Of a DNA stretch of 64,000 nucleotides, positions 11,801-25,800 are shown piece after piece (position 1 is the stretch's first letter; each line of letters opens with the position of its first letter). The notes under the pieces were generated by a model. That model was not told the origin of the DNA, searched no databases, and saw only the letters and a program-made list of their open reading frames with translations. The DNA is from Xestospongia bergquistia (lineage: Eukaryota; Porifera; Demospongiae; Haplosclerida; Petrosiidae). Location of the stretch: NCBI GenBank assembly GCA_963965975.1, contig OZ014423.1, positions 6,102,301-6,166,300 of the forward strand, given 5' to 3'. Position numbers and translations under genes: made by a program.

Positions 11801-14800
11801 AGGGAGTGCAGTCTTCTAGGGTGATTGTTAGAGGTGTGTTCCCAGCAGATTCTCGAGGAGAGCTCTCTTTGCGTGTCAAACAATCTCTGAGTTTATTATC
11901 AACATCTTCCAACCTACATTTATAAAATAACATCACTCTTTCTTCCTCTTTGACTTACTCTAAGTTGAAACAAAATACAGTGTCTGCAATATGGCGTTTG
12001 AAGTCTGCAATGGAATCCTGTAACTCAAAAACTTTCTCCTTCACATCAACACTGCAATTGTTCCATGGGCCAGGAAACAACCTTGAATCAACACTAAGAT
12101 CTTTGAGTTTCTTCAATTTATTTCGGAATGTTTCTCTCATGGCATGTGATCGAGCTAGACTATCTTGAACTTTGGCTTGCACAGGTTCTAAGTTATACAG
12201 ATTAAAGTACTGAATGATACGACAAAACATTCCTTCAACCCTGTATAGAATAGAAAAATAACAAGACAATGATACAATTATGATTTCAACTAACACAATA
12301 TTAACTCACAGTTTTCCAAGATGATTTATTTCACGAGGATAGTTGTGATGCCATACAATAAGGTCGTTGTCTATGGACACCTCTCGTGGTGGAATCCTTA
12401 CCTCAAGTAGGTTAATTGAAATGGGTCTAAATAAGGACAATAGATGATCTCATGATTGAATTATTAACTCTAACTCACTCAAATGTAGTCACTTTATTAC
12501 CATAACAGAAATACTGAGCATAACAACCATTAATGGGATGATTACAACAGGATGACACGTCTTCCTCTTTGCTCTCTCCCTCTTCAAACTTATACGCAAC
12601 ATAATTAGTACCATAAAATTTGAGCTCCAAAAACTTGGCAAATGAGAAGAGAAGTGACTCATTTGATAATGAAGTCAGTGGAGTGCTCTGTAAGAGGAAC
12701 AAGAATGTCCTTTATATTACAGCTGCTCAATATGACATATTAATAAACAAATAATACTTACATGGGCACATTTCAAACAAGTTGACCAGGTAAAGATATT
12801 ACTATCTCCACCTGGAATAGATGCAGCCAGCTGTTGCATTGAGATACGTATTTTCAATCTTCCATGTACAAAGTGCCTCTGATGTTTGTCCATATCAATT
12901 GTACATGACTGACATGAATAAGTGTCACGAAAACAATATCTGTGAAGAAACTCTCCCAGTGAGATATCATTAAGACCATAATAGTTCATTGGTATGATGC
13001 TAAAGAGAGGGAGAGAGCTTGTAACCATGAACCAAACATTACATATTACCATGGCAACACACAGGGATAAAGTTGTTTCCGGACTTGGTCAACCTGACAA
13101 GTGCTGCTAAAGACAAGAGATAAAAACTGATGATTGAATGGATCCAGACAGTCCAGTTGCTGTAAGAAGTACAGATGAAATTGATATATTATTATTACTG
13201 GCTCAGTACCTCTGCATTAGGTAATATGTTCTCATCCATTAAAACACTCCACTCACCACTTGGTATAATTCTCTCTGCCTCTTCTCGTGGTACAGCAAGT
13301 ACTGTTGGTTCAGGAGACTGTCCACATTCAAACAACTGATATGTAATATACATTACATGCTAAGGCAGTACTGATATTTTACTTACCATTGATAGTCCAT
13401 GATGTGGTTCAAGACCTGGATCAACACTAGTGACAAATGGATTTGTTAAATCATCACCCTGAACAGTCATCCATTTGTTACCACAAGAGAGATAAGATGA
13501 AGATTGTAATAAGGAAGGATATGAACCATTTTTAGGAATCATCCAGTGTTTAGCTCTCTGATTCATGGCTCCATTTTCGAGCTGATTTGATTCTTCTTTG
13601 CTCTCCATTTCATCAATATTCACCACCCTCTCCTCACTGGCCCTCATTTCAAATTCAGAAGATGTTTCAAATATTTCCTTCAATTGTTGGTACACATTAG
13701 TCCCTTCCTTGGCTGCTGGGAAAAAGAAACAGTTAGGTTCATCAGACAAACTAGCACGAGCTCTAAAATCAGCTAAAGCAGCTTTATATTCATTGCAATT
13801 AGCAGGATTCAAAAAGGTGGCCATTGTAAAAGGATGAGATGATACACTTTTGTAGTTGTGTCTGATAGAAGAATCAAAGTCTGAAACTTTACGAGTGGAA
13901 TGAGTACGTGACCTAGAAGTAGGTGTGGTCACATTCTCAGTACTTTTTGACTGAAACCAGTGTGACCAGTAAATTATCTTAGGGAGGTATTGTCTTATAT
14001 CAGCTTTACTACCTGTATCTGTTTCCAAATATGGGATTGTAAATGACATATAAGGTGATGTTGAAATGAAATGAGAAGAAAGGATAGTTTGGAACACCTC
14101 TTCAGGAGAAGTAGGTTTTTTGGGTAATTTTACATGAACTTCATCAAATTCTTCATAATCAGAATCCCCTGCATTTGAAGTACTAATCATTGTCTCTTCA
14201 TTGACAATGTCATCCTCTGCAACCACACCTACTATTCCACCCACTTCATTGCTCTCAACAAGTTGCTCTGTGTCAAAAGTATTATCAGGTGATAGTCTAT
14301 CATCTTTTTCTAGTTTCAGAATGGCTTCTTCATCTAAAATGGAGGGTGAAAAACAATACAGAGACAGCTGAGGAGTTGACGGTGGAGTCACAATGCAATC
14401 TCTACCTTTATAGTCTTGCATTGGATGAGTAGGTGTGGCAAAAACATCAGCTAAAAAGGAAGACTCTAAAATCATATTGTGAGCTACCAAAAGACCAAAT
14501 GAAACAACTTTCTTGACTCGCTTTAAGACATTATTAGTACTACCTTGAAGTAGAATGACTCCACCCAGTTTGGGATCACAATCGTCTAAATACATTAAGG
14601 TTTTACGTACACCATCAGGTAAAGTATAAGGACGTACATGAAAATGACCACAGGTACCCAAATTAACATCGAAGTACAATTGATCTAGAGATATCAAGAG
14701 GTCACTCTGTGTACTACGAGCTATACGAGCCATAACTGAAGGCTTAATGTTAACAACGACCACAATACCATGAGAATGGAGCATTTCAAGAGCAAAACGT

Positions 14801-17259
14801 GAGACAGATTTCTGTACAAAGATAATAGAAGGTCGAAACTTTTTGACTCGTTCAACGAGGTTCTTCAGGTACTCGTGTTCTTGTGACATCAAAACATCAA
14901 AAGACGAAAGCTGGTTCTCTTTACGTTGAAACTCAAATGCACATTTCAGTAATAATATTCGTGGATTTCGTATTGACAGATCCATCTTCTTATGAGTGAC
15001 GTGCTTTGAGAAGACCACACCATGAACAAAGCTACAAGCTGATTTACGACCTCCAGGTATCTTCTTAATTTTACAGTAAAAGCGAATATCCATAAAATCA
15101 TCAGAAGTTACATCAGTACGAACTTTGTGGCAAGCGTCAACAATAAGTGGCTTGATGATATCTAACCATCCATAGGAGAGACCAAACATTTCTAACTGTT
15201 GCTTAAGAAAAGCATCAAAATGTTTCTCATGATTAATTAAATGTAGACGCTTTATCTCAGTCTGAATTGAAGACTCTTCGAATTGTCTTGCTGCCTCAGA
15301 AGCTTTTGAGAGACCAGCAATAGGTATAGCATGATTGACTGCATCAGCATCAAGAATACTATAACTAATAATACCAGCATTGTGGGAAGGGTCAACAGGC
15401 ATGGCTAACATGGAAGATGGCGGTGGGATGATATATGAACCAGGTGTAAAAACATTGGCACCACTTTTGTCTTTGTTAGCAGGTAAGTATGGCAAAGTAC
15501 AAGATTCTTCCACATCCTTTACTTCCTCACCAACAATCTCTTCAATAATTAATGGAATATTAGAGGGGACTTCTTTAATTGTGCCTTTTCCCTTGCCTTC
15601 ATTTGCTGCTTCTTTAGTATCTAATGTCTGGTTGCAATGAAAACTAACAAACTCTCCCTCCAAATCAACATTAGCTTCATGAGGTATATTACGTTGGTTA
15701 TATCCATTTGTGGGTGTATCCTCACCATCATCACTAAGAAACCAATTGGGAGCATCAGCTACTGTTGGGCTGGATGAGTGGGCAGTCAGCTGACCAGCTT
15801 CACCAATTTCTAGAATAACATCTTTGAGATCTTTAAATATTTGATCATTTGAGGAGACAACTTTAAGACATTTTGTGTGTATAAGTGCTTGTCCAATACG
15901 TACTGCCATTTCCCTAAGAGAAAGAGAAAGAAGAAAATTAGCAACATGTAGTTGTACATGGTGAATACATACAGTCTACATGTACATGTTTGACTACTGA
16001 ATAGAATCAATACTAATTCATAAATTACCTAGAGTGAGCTTGATTAGAACAAAGTAACCACTCGACAATGTCATGAGCAGAATATGAATTAGAAATAGTT
16101 CTAAATCGATAGCGATTTGTTTTAGGAGGTAGGCCTATGTTTTTATCAAGAAATTTGTGCCATATTTCTTGAAGTCTTAACTCAACTTCGTCCTAAATAT
16201 AAAAGAGAAATTGGTTAGCATAAAATCAAATAATAATTTGTATAATATATAGCATCATACCTCAGCTAAAGCCAGTATATTCTCTTCATTCTCAGCTGGT
16301 AAAGACCGTTTACGTATAGTAGGATGACGACGAGGTGTAGGATTATCAAACTCTATACCTGTACTACTAGTACGAGCTGGAGATCCCAGTATACATGTTT
16401 CTGGGTCACTAATTTCATCCCATGAGACAAGACTGGGTACTTTAGATGAAGTGTAAGTAGCAGTAGATGATAATAATATATTGTCACCAACATCCAAAGA
16501 ACTTAACTGTTCTGTGGTACTACTAAAAGATCCTGATCTACCTTTTAAAGGTGTCTGTAGAGATATTAATGCTGGTGTATTTTGTGTTTGTCGAGTAGCA
16601 TTGACTTCATAGAACAAGCGCTCACATGCTCTGCAAACTCGAATGTTCCCAGACAAACTAGGTCTAAAGAGATGTCCTGGTATTGTATGGTTGCTGCAAG
16701 AATGACAAAAGATTCGGCCACAAACGCGACAGTGATGGCGTCGGACAAATATTGTAAATCGAGTCTCACAGTCTGAACATTGGTGGCACTTATTGTCTGG
16801 CATCCAATGATCTTTTTTTTCATTGCTTTCACTAAGACTCTGAAAGGAGAAAGATATATACGTATATTATATTAGATCTTTATTATTTACAGATATACAT
16901 ACTTTTTTTGAATTGATTATGCTATCAAGCTGTGCTATAGGGCGATGAGGTTGACTGGTGGTTGTCCCAACAGCAGATACTTCAGATAATGAAGTCGTTG
17001 AAGATTGAGGTTGAAGATTTTGTACACGAGGAGTTTTCTTTCCTGGGGAAGGATCACGGGGGATCACTTTACGAAGTGGAGGTGGTGTCTTTTGGAAAGT
17101 TATCTTATTTGAGCTGGGATTAATTTCAATTGTTTTGTTTCCTTGGGGTCGAGTAATCACAGGATGTGCCTCATAGGGACGAAAGGTAGTCAGAGTGACT
17201 GGGTTATGATCCTGTTTCTTGGTAGCACGTGAAGATTCAATCTGATTAGTAGCCATCAT
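8837..17259 (-). CDS. PIKFYVE: 1-phosphatidylinositol 3-phosphate 5-kinase (PIKfyve/Fab1)
   Basis: PIKfyve makes PtdIns(3,5)P2 from PtdIns3P on endosomes and lysosomes. All family domains are present in order. A basic Ser/Pro-rich N-terminus starts MMATNQIESS (17259). A FYVE finger (about 16620-16810) has the WMPD, RRHHCRVCG and CxxC signatures that bind PtdIns3P. A DEP domain (16030-16200) contains EIWHKFLDKNIGLPP and AHDIVEWLL. The large exon 13360-15909 holds the CCT/chaperonin-like domain, with LGGVILLQGSTNNVLKRVKK. Middle exons carry the cysteine-rich conserved region. The C-terminal PIP kinase domain (8837-10160) has FFCKMYYAEEFRKLREL, IMDYSLL, VVGIID|FVRPFTLDK across an intron, and ends with AMDRYFTPVPDKWTGLG. 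The GIID and MDYSLL catalytic motifs are intact, so the enzyme should be active. Next upstream is CASC3 on the same strand, about 200 bp away. Confidence 0.96.
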
Positions 17260-17461
17260 CCATTACTGATTCCCAAAAAAGTTGATCTGAGAACTTGAGA
17301 CTTTCTTTCCTAAGAGATTTAGTCTTTTAGTTTAACAAGATGACACACACCCCTAAGATTAATGAGATTCATGATACTTAATTAATTGACTCGTTATTAT
17401 ATTATTATTGAAGTTATTATATTATTATTGAAAAGAAACCATGCAAATAATGACGCCTACA

Positions 17462-19627
17462 TTAATTACTGTTTTCTTCAGGTGCTACAATAGGTATAGC
17501 CTGGCTTGCTTTTTGAGTGGGGTCCGATGTCTTCTGTAAAAGTCTCTGTTGCTCAGGTCCTATTTGAGGAACAAAAAGACCAGTCGACTCACCACCACTA
17601 GGAAGAGCAGAATCTGTAGATGGGGGAGGTTTAAGTTCTGACATGCTAGGAGGAGGATAAGGAGAAGGAGATGGATAATGTTCTGGAATAGGAGGTGAGG
17701 GAATTATTGGAATAGGTCCACCTGGTAATGGCATGGGTGGGGCTCCAGGCTGTTGGTACATATCTTGGAACATCCTTTGAAACATGAGCATTTGTTGATG
17801 CATAAAAGCTGGATTTTGCATCATCATCATTTGTTGTTGTTGTTGTTGAAATACAGCAGGATCCATTGGTAACATAGGAGGTGGTGGATACATCCACCCA
17901 CCATATTGAAATGGAGATGGTATAAAGTCTCCTCCTATCCTCGGTATGTGTTCCTGGTGTCCTCCTGAGTAAATGTGACAGATCAAAACTAAACAATGCA
18001 TCAACTCATGACAACTACAATAATATCATATTACTTGTGACTATTTATTATACACTGTGCTGACATGATATTGCATCAGATATTCACTCAATACAATATC
18101 AGATGTAGCCACATTGACCATCAGCAAATACTTGGTTAACTGGTCCATAACGGATATGTAAACAATGAACTAATTTATTTACAATCTTATACAATGATGT
18201 CTTACCTGACTCACTAGTACTTTCTCCTCCTGTAACATTATCTGACTCAACTCCTCCTGTTTTTTGCCTTTGAGAAGAATAACGTTTAGGTTTACCAGTC
18301 TTACTATCTCCTTCAATTTCAGAAGCTTCCTGTGTTGGTTGATCAGAGATGGATTGTGGTAGTTGTTCAAAGGAGAGTGTATCAGTAGGGGTATCATTAG
18401 ATGCAGTGTCAGCAATATTAGAATGATCTTCAGACTCATTGACATTAGGCAAGGGATTAGATTCTGTTTTTATTGGTAATAAAATATCATTCTGTTTATC
18501 TGTTTCTTTTTCTTTGGACAATTCTGTTTTTTTCACATCGTTATAGGTTGCAGAACTATGTCCTACTGATGTTTGAGAGGGTGTGGTGATTGGTGTTCTT
18601 CCTCTGCCACGCCCACCCATTCGTCTACTGTCTGTTTTAGTGAAACGTTTATTGTCCACATCTTTAACTATGAGACGATTTGACTGACCACTGAGTGAGA
18701 ACACTTTTGATGTGAAGACCATTGGTTTAAATAATGATGTTATTTCAGTATCAAAAGTTTGATCTGGTACAGGTCTCTTCTTGTCATCTGATATATTGTC
18801 ATCATCCCATAACTCTTCAGTTAAAATGTTAGAATCATTTTCTTCTGATTTGTTGTGTCTCTCTTCCTGTCTTTGTCTTCCACGTCTATCTCTCTCACTA
18901 TCCTCTGTCCAATTCTCGGCTTTATTGTATCTTTCCCTGCCGCCATCTCTTTTGTCATGTTCTACTTTACCTTCTCTACGATTATCTTGACCTCCTTTAT
19001 ATCTGCCACCCCTATAATTCCCTCGGCCTCCTCCTTGTTCTCCTCGGTGTTCTACTTGTTCTCTTCTATATTCTCCTTGCTCCCTTCTACGATCCCCTCT
19101 ATATCCCCCTCGGCCACCTCTTCGTTCTCTGTATTCTCCTCGGTCATTTCTATGGACTTCATAATGTCTGTCTTTGTTAGGTGAGATATAATCTTGAAGT
19201 CTATTGTTTTTGTTACCTCTCCTACCTCTCTCTCCACTAGCTCGACGTCTCCTAATTGATAATGAATAGATACACAATGAACGCAAATAAAAAGATATAG
19301 GGGTGTGTCTTAACTCACTCTTGATCTTCATAATACTTCCTGTCCTAAATATCAAAATACATTACATAGTGACATACTCACTGACCACACCTACCCTTTC
19401 TTTTTCCCATTGTTTTCGTGGTTTTTGATCCTCTTCATTGTACAGATCATGTTCCCATTTATCAACTACTTGACATTGTGATCGCGTAGGAGTGACGTCT
19501 CTAATTTACAAGATAACCTATAAATGTCTTGTTTTCAAACAACCACAATCACTATGAAGATCCTAAGGCTTCACTACCTTACAACACTACCTTACAACAA
19601 TAGTTCCTGTGGTATATGTACACATAC

Positions 19628-19675
<48 letters not shown>

Positions 19676-22570
19676 GTACGCGTGCATGTATGTATGTATG
19701 TATATATGTATGTATGTATATATATACACACATGCTATGAGTCATAAACAATCATCATGTAAACAGGAACTCCTAATCTGGAATACATTTTGTCAAATAA
19801 AATACTCATCATTTTTGTAACCAAATAAGGTAGTTCTAGTTTATCTGTGGGTACATATGACCACACAACAATAATCTAATTATGGTTTTAAGACCATATT
19901 AGATAAACATATCAAGTTGGTTGGGATTTTATTATATGACAACTATCACTAACAATATAGTATTAATTCTGGATGTACTAGTGAGAGCCACCATTAGGCA
20001 CCTTATTACCATACTAAGATTGTATGTCCATTATCTTAACAGATGATATGACTTACTCTTTCTTTTTCTGTGTTTCATCTCCTTCTTCTTCTTGCTCCTC
20101 ATCAATATTATCAAATCTACTATCGTGACAATAATAAGGTCCCTTAGGTACATACATAGGGCTATCCTTTGATATTCCCTCGTCTCCCTCTTGTTCCTCT
20201 TGCTGTTCCTTATCCTAATAGTCACTTGTACATATTACATATGAAAGAAAGATATACGCTCACTTCACAAAATACTTGTTCAGTACTTCCTTCCTCCCAA
20301 TCATCTTCATTGTCACTACCTTCTTCACTTTGGTCTTTGTTGCCAGGAGACAGTTCTGGTTGGAGAACAATTTCAACTAATTTTACCATACAACAGGAAG
20401 CAGTATATATACAGATATACCCACATGTAGCAACATCAAGTTAGAGCCATATAAATTCACATACTTCAAATAAATGTAGTTTATGAGTAAATCCAGGTGT
20501 TCATAAATTAAAAATGTCAACCAGTTCTATTTTAAGACTATGTCAATCAGTTCTATTTTAAGACTATGTCAATCAGTTCTATTATAAGACTATAATGTCA
20601 ATCAGTTCTATTATAAGACTATGTCAATCAGTTCTATTATAAGACTATGTCAATCAGTTCTATTATAAGACTATGTCAATCAGTTCTATTATAAGACTAT
20701 GTCAATCAGTTCTATTTTAAGACTATGTCAATCAGTTCTATTTTAAGACTATGTCAATCAGTTCTATTTTAAGACTATGTCAATCAGTTCTATTATAAGA
20801 CTATGTCAATCAGTTCTATTTTAAGACTATGTCAATCAGTTCTATTATAAGACTATAATGTCAATCAGTTCTATTATAAGACTATGTCAATCAGTTCTAT
20901 TATAAGACTATGTCAATCAGTTCTATTATAAGACTATGTCAATCAGTTCTATTATAAGACTATGTCAATCAGTTCTATTTTAAGACTATGTCAATCAGTT
21001 CTATTTTAAGACTATGTCAATCAGTTCTATTTTAAGACTATGTCAATCGGTTCTATTATAAGACTATGTCAATCGGTTCTATTTTAAGACTATGTCAATC
21101 AGTTCTATTATAAGACTATAATGTCAATCAGTTCTATTATAAGACTATGTCAATCAGTTCTATTATAAGACTATGTCAATCAGTTCTATTATAAGACTAT
21201 GTCAATCAGTTCTATTTTAAGACTATGTCAATCAGTTCTATTTTAAGACTATGTCAATCAGTTCTATTATAAGACTATGTCAATCAGTTCTATTATAAGA
21301 CTATGTCAATCAGTTCTATTATAAGACTATGTCAATCAGTTCTATTATAAGACTATGTCAATCAGTTCTATTATAAGATTAGTGTTATATAAAAAAGTAA
21401 TTTTATAGTCATAAATTTTGTATGTGTTGTAAAATGATTCTAAATAATAGTATCAGTATCTTTATTAAAAATGATGTAATTTTTTAGTAATGTTTCTCAT
21501 TTAATGTGTGGTTTAGCTAATCATGTAAGTAGCTCAGATAATGCCAAATAAGGTAGTATTACAAAATGTTTGTAAGTGTTTTACATTACGTAACAATCAT
21601 AAAGACAAATGTTGCTGTATAATAAATTAATTTAACAAAACTAAGTCATCCTTTTGAATATTATAATATTCCCATAATTTTTATATTAGTTTAATTATAG
21701 TAATATTAACATTATAGACCTTTTACTAAAATGAAAGTAAATATGAACTACTAAACAAAATAGAAGCCAGTCATGATATAATGTCATTGGCTACCATAAT
21801 AACATATTGTCATTTAAACCAGTCATGATATAATGTCATTGGCTACCATAATAACGTAATGTTATTTAAACCAGTCATGATATAATCATTATTGGCTGCC
21901 GTAATAATGTCTTGTCATTTTAAGAAATGGACTGATTTCTCTATAGCTAGGATGATGCAAAATAATGTCATTGATTGTTTACCTATGAACATTTTACATG
22001 TCACGCACACACACACACACACACAGGTTTAAAATATCATTTTAATGTGTATGACCATTTTATTAAGAACTCAAATAAATTTACAATTCAGTATTTATTA
22101 AAATATTGTTTCGTATTTAGATCATTTAATGTGTTATGTGTTAAATTATACACAGTAAATATTAACTTACCAGACTGAACCTCTCTAACATTATCCTCCT
22201 CACTACTGTCTCCAGTGTCACGTAAGTTTCTCCTACGATTAATTGGAACCTCCCCTTCATCTGATTCATTATCTTCATCCAACACCTCTATGACCACTTC
22301 TTTTTCTCCCTCATTTTCTACTACTTCTTCTGGTTGCTCCTTTGCCTCAACTTCTAATTCTTTCTCTTGGACTTCATCTGATCCTTCTTTTAATGACTCG
22401 TCTGTTCCGACAATGACATCTTTGTTTTCATCTATACTTGTTGGCAGTTCATCAATTTTAGCTGTATCATCTATTAAAAATGATTATATAATTGTTATAT
22501 AATGCATCTCTTAACCTTTATCTGATATTGTGATCAAGTTTTCGTCATCATTCTGATTGTCTTCAGCCAT
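17462..22570 (-). CDS. CASC3: CASC3/Barentsz (MLN51), exon junction complex subunit
   Basis: CASC3 binds eIF4A3 and RNA in the exon junction complex and links splicing to mRNA localisation, translation and NMD. It starts MAEDNQNDDENL at 22570. Acidic N-terminal exons (22171-22570 and 20262-20378) lead to the SELOR core: MYVPKGPYYCHDSRF (exon 20057-20216), then VDKWEHDLYNEEDQKPRKQW (exon about 19396-19494). The HD of YYCHD and the WEHD correspond to the two eIF4A3-contact motifs. A large exon (about 18207-19250) carries an RGG/RERR-rich stretch, much longer and more repetitive than I expect for the vertebrate protein. The last exon (to 17462) is Pro, Gln and Met rich (PPPPMLPMDPAVFQQQQQQM). 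A 1.8-kb intron (about 20379-22170) holds the 26-bp minisatellite. Head to head with TAF5. Confidence 0.88.
19619..19732. repeat. Self-complementary CATA / AT / TATG microsatellite
   Basis: A catacata tract passes into a pure AT run and then into tatgtatg, all inside a CASC3 intron. The two flanks are reverse complements of each other, so the whole tract can fold into a hairpin. Open frames across it are artefacts. Confidence 0.9.
20517..21379. repeat. 26-bp minisatellite, about 33 copies, with 263-bp higher-order period
   Basis: The unit is tatgtcaatcagttctat followed by tataagac or tttaagac. Most copies are exactly 26 bp. Three copies carry a 3-bp insertion (tataatg), starting at 20591, 20854 and 21117, exactly 263 bp apart. 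The order of A-type (attataagac) and T-type (attttaagac) units after each insertion is A A A A T T T A T in the first two blocks and starts the same way in the third. It lies in the large CASC3 intron (minus strand gene). Confidence 0.97.
21767..21922. repeat. 52-bp tandem repeat, three copies
   Basis: Units begin ccagtcatgatataat at 21767, 21819 and 21871, an exact period of 52 bp. The third copy is the most diverged. The repeat lies in the same CASC3 intron as the 26-bp minisatellite. No coding potential is seen. Confidence 0.9.
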
Positions 22571-22897
22571 GGCAGCTATTGAATATGGGTGGAGCTTAAA
22601 GTACGAATGTGAATTTACGGAAATTTACGAATACTAATTCCGTATACTTCACATTCTGAATAAAAACGCAAGGGAGGGGTGACAGACTATCAACTCAGTA
22701 GGACCCCTTAGCCCTCATCTCTTGCTCCCTTAGTGTGCTACTTGACCCAGTGTCCTCTCTTGACACTTTGATCGCCGAACCTCGACTTCAACTTATTAGT
22801 CGTCACCAGATTTAACGTACAGTCTTCTACTAGCCCAGTTGTATGCATTATTCATTGAACGAGCTACACGAACTACCCAAGTATCTTATCGTCTACT
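22571..22897. promoter_or_regulatory. Bidirectional promoter region, CASC3 / TAF5
   Basis: The 327 bp between divergent start codons are more GC-rich than the surroundings, with pyrimidine-rich leader sequence before TAF5 and gggaggggtgac near 22673. No TATA box stands out. The assignment is from gene geometry. Confidence 0.6.
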
Positions 22898-25800
22898 ATG
22901 GCTGGACAAACGAGCAACCCTGAAATCAACACAGACAAACAGGCTCTTGCCAGTATACTCCAATATCTTAAGAGTCAAAATCTAAAGGTAATGTGATGGT
23001 TTAATAATTAACCACCCCTAGACTAGACTACCTGTAATGAGATCATATATTGTCAATAATTAGCGGATTAGCGGTGATTGAGGTGTTCACCTTTTATTAC
23101 CTCATAATTTGTTTATTCAATATTATGGTAATCTTTTTATGGGTTTCACATGTGCACGTGTTAGTGTTCCGTACCTGTAAAGAGAGAACAGGGAAAAAAA
23201 GTTTTAATTAATTGTAATTACAAAAGGCAGGTCTTATATGAACTCATTGGAGGTTAGTTAGTGTTTTCTACTTACCCATATTAAAATATGTCCTTATAAA
23301 TGTAATACTGTAATATTATATATAATTATATGTATAAGGAATATGTTTTGAAGCCAAGGTTTATGGTCTATTGAAATGTGATGAAATACATATGAGTTGC
23401 TCTGTTAAACACTTCTGTATTTGATTTCAATAAGATATAATTATGATGTTATTTATTTAGTTTTTATTATAATTAACATATTTATATATTATTGTTATTA
23501 ATATTTTCATGCTATTCAATAATGGTACTCAGAATTGTGGCTTGTATTCATACTTGTCTAGCCAACTAAATGGACCATTAGGGCGTGTATATTTATGTAA
23601 TTAGGTTTGCCCAGATACGCCTGTTCCAAGTGGATACTTTGTCGAACAAACCGATTTAGGTACTTCAGGTACTTTGTCGGAAAAATGCCTATCTCACATT
23701 ATCATATGTTACCATGTTTACATTGGATGGTTAGCCCTCACGATGACCCGATGACCCTTATAACCAACTCTTAAATAGTTTATACTATCTTGTTGCTATG
23801 CAATATTTGCGGGGTCGGGAAGAATGTGCATTTTCTATAGGATGTGGTCAATAGTATTTGTGTCCTCTTCTTTCTTTACTGATTTATTGCTTGTAATATA
23901 ATCTAATATATAGTCTTTAACTACAACACACTTCGTTTACGTTTGTGTATTTTAACGAGTTCTTTTGATGATTATATTGTTAACATTTTTAGCATTATAT
24001 TATATCTATAGCAGATGCAATATTTTGTTTATTCCATTTAAGCTTACCATTTATTTATATAAATAAATAGCCTATACCAACTCTATGGCTACAAAGTTGG
24101 TATAATCATTATTGGCGGACTTACTGTCACCAACTCACAGTTACTGTGGTGATGTCCAGACACTGTGTTACCTCACCTTTTGCTTACATAGTCAACTTTA
24201 CTTTAATATATCATGTATAAATGATAAAGAATGTAACTATATAAATTGTGTATTATGTTTGGGTCCACCCACCAAAACCACAAGCTTTTTAATACAGATT
24301 TATATACAGTAATTATATACAAACAACACTTCTGTGTATTCTATTATTGCATTAAAAAGGCTGGCAACTAACTGTCTTGGGTTTTTATAGTTCGTCTAAT
24401 GAGAGATTTGCCCAGCTCTTTACAACTATAGACACTTGTTTTTAATTAAAATACTAGTGGTCTGCTGTCTCATTAATGCTTGCTGTAATATAAGTGCTTT
24501 TTGTGATGTTGGAGTAACAATAGGGCAAATGGCTTCATTTCTCCTCCTTGTTAAATCCTCAGGGGAATGGCTGACATCTTTAAGAGAAACTGTTTAAATA
24601 TTATGCCCATATTTGGACAGTATTTGAGGTAATATTGTATATTTCCTCAATAGGAAACTGAAGAAGCTCTAAAGCGAGAACTTGGATTTCCTGGAGGAGA
24701 TCTACCAACAAGCACATCTATTCAAAGGTATATAGTACCACATGACACACAAAATATGATTTTTTGTTGTTAATAACGTTAGTATTTGTTTCTTTCTCTT
24801 TTCTTTCTTGTAGTACCTTAATAATGTTAGTATTTGTTTCTTTCTCTTTTCTTTCTTGTAGTACCTTAATAATGTTAGTATTTGTTTCTTTCTCTTTTCT
24901 TTCTTGTAGTACCTGTACACAGCCAGAACTGGTTGAAGAAGCCTATTCAAAGTAAGTAACTTGAAAAGAAGTATGTTTTGAGTTTTCACAGGCTTATTGT
25001 AATTTTATTTTAGTCAATATTTTCTAAATGTCCAAACAACAAACTATATTATGTAACAGTACATTCAAAAGATGTTGTTATTATAATAATGATTTCAATT
25101 AGCTGGTTACTTGTGATGCAATGATCTAAATATTAGACTATTAGAATTAACAATTACATATTCATTGCTTCACTGGAGTTATTTTTAAAAAGAAATGTTT
25201 TTAGGCAAGAGACAAGCTCTCTCTCTCTCTCTGGAGCTATAAAGTCCTTAATAGGATACAAAACAGACAACAGGTCAAAAAATATGTACTCTCAATCAAT
25301 TGTGAAGTCTGAATAATAATAAAGAATTATACAACAGTATACTGTATACAGGTTACAATAGACCTGCAGTCTGAAAGGCTGAAAAGTTTGTAATTAAAGT
25401 AGATTAAACATCACAATTACTATTAGAATTACAATTAGTGCACTATAATTAGAATTAGAATTAGTTGAAAAATGCCTACTGATTACTAGTAGATTAGAAC
25501 TAGAATTGTAACAAGCCTTATGTCTAGACAATGTAACTAACAACAGGAAGTCAAACCAGATTGTCTAAGTTATGGACATACACTGTAAACATTCAAACAT
25601 TGCCTTTTATAGCAAGTCCTTTGTTGAATTAGGTCTTGATTTTAACCAGTGCTTGTAAGCATTCCACTTTGATCTTCAAGTTGCAGCTTCAAGGTTTTGC
25701 TTTGTCAATCGATACACTATACCACATACATGTGTGTGTGTGTGTGTATGTTTGTTTCCCTTTATCGAGTATTGAAGCTATCACACCTTTTTCTTTTTAA

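Noticed and set aside
20517-21379. Possible CRISPR array
   Set aside because: Units are contiguous with no unique spacers, the DNA is eukaryotic, and the array lies in an intron.
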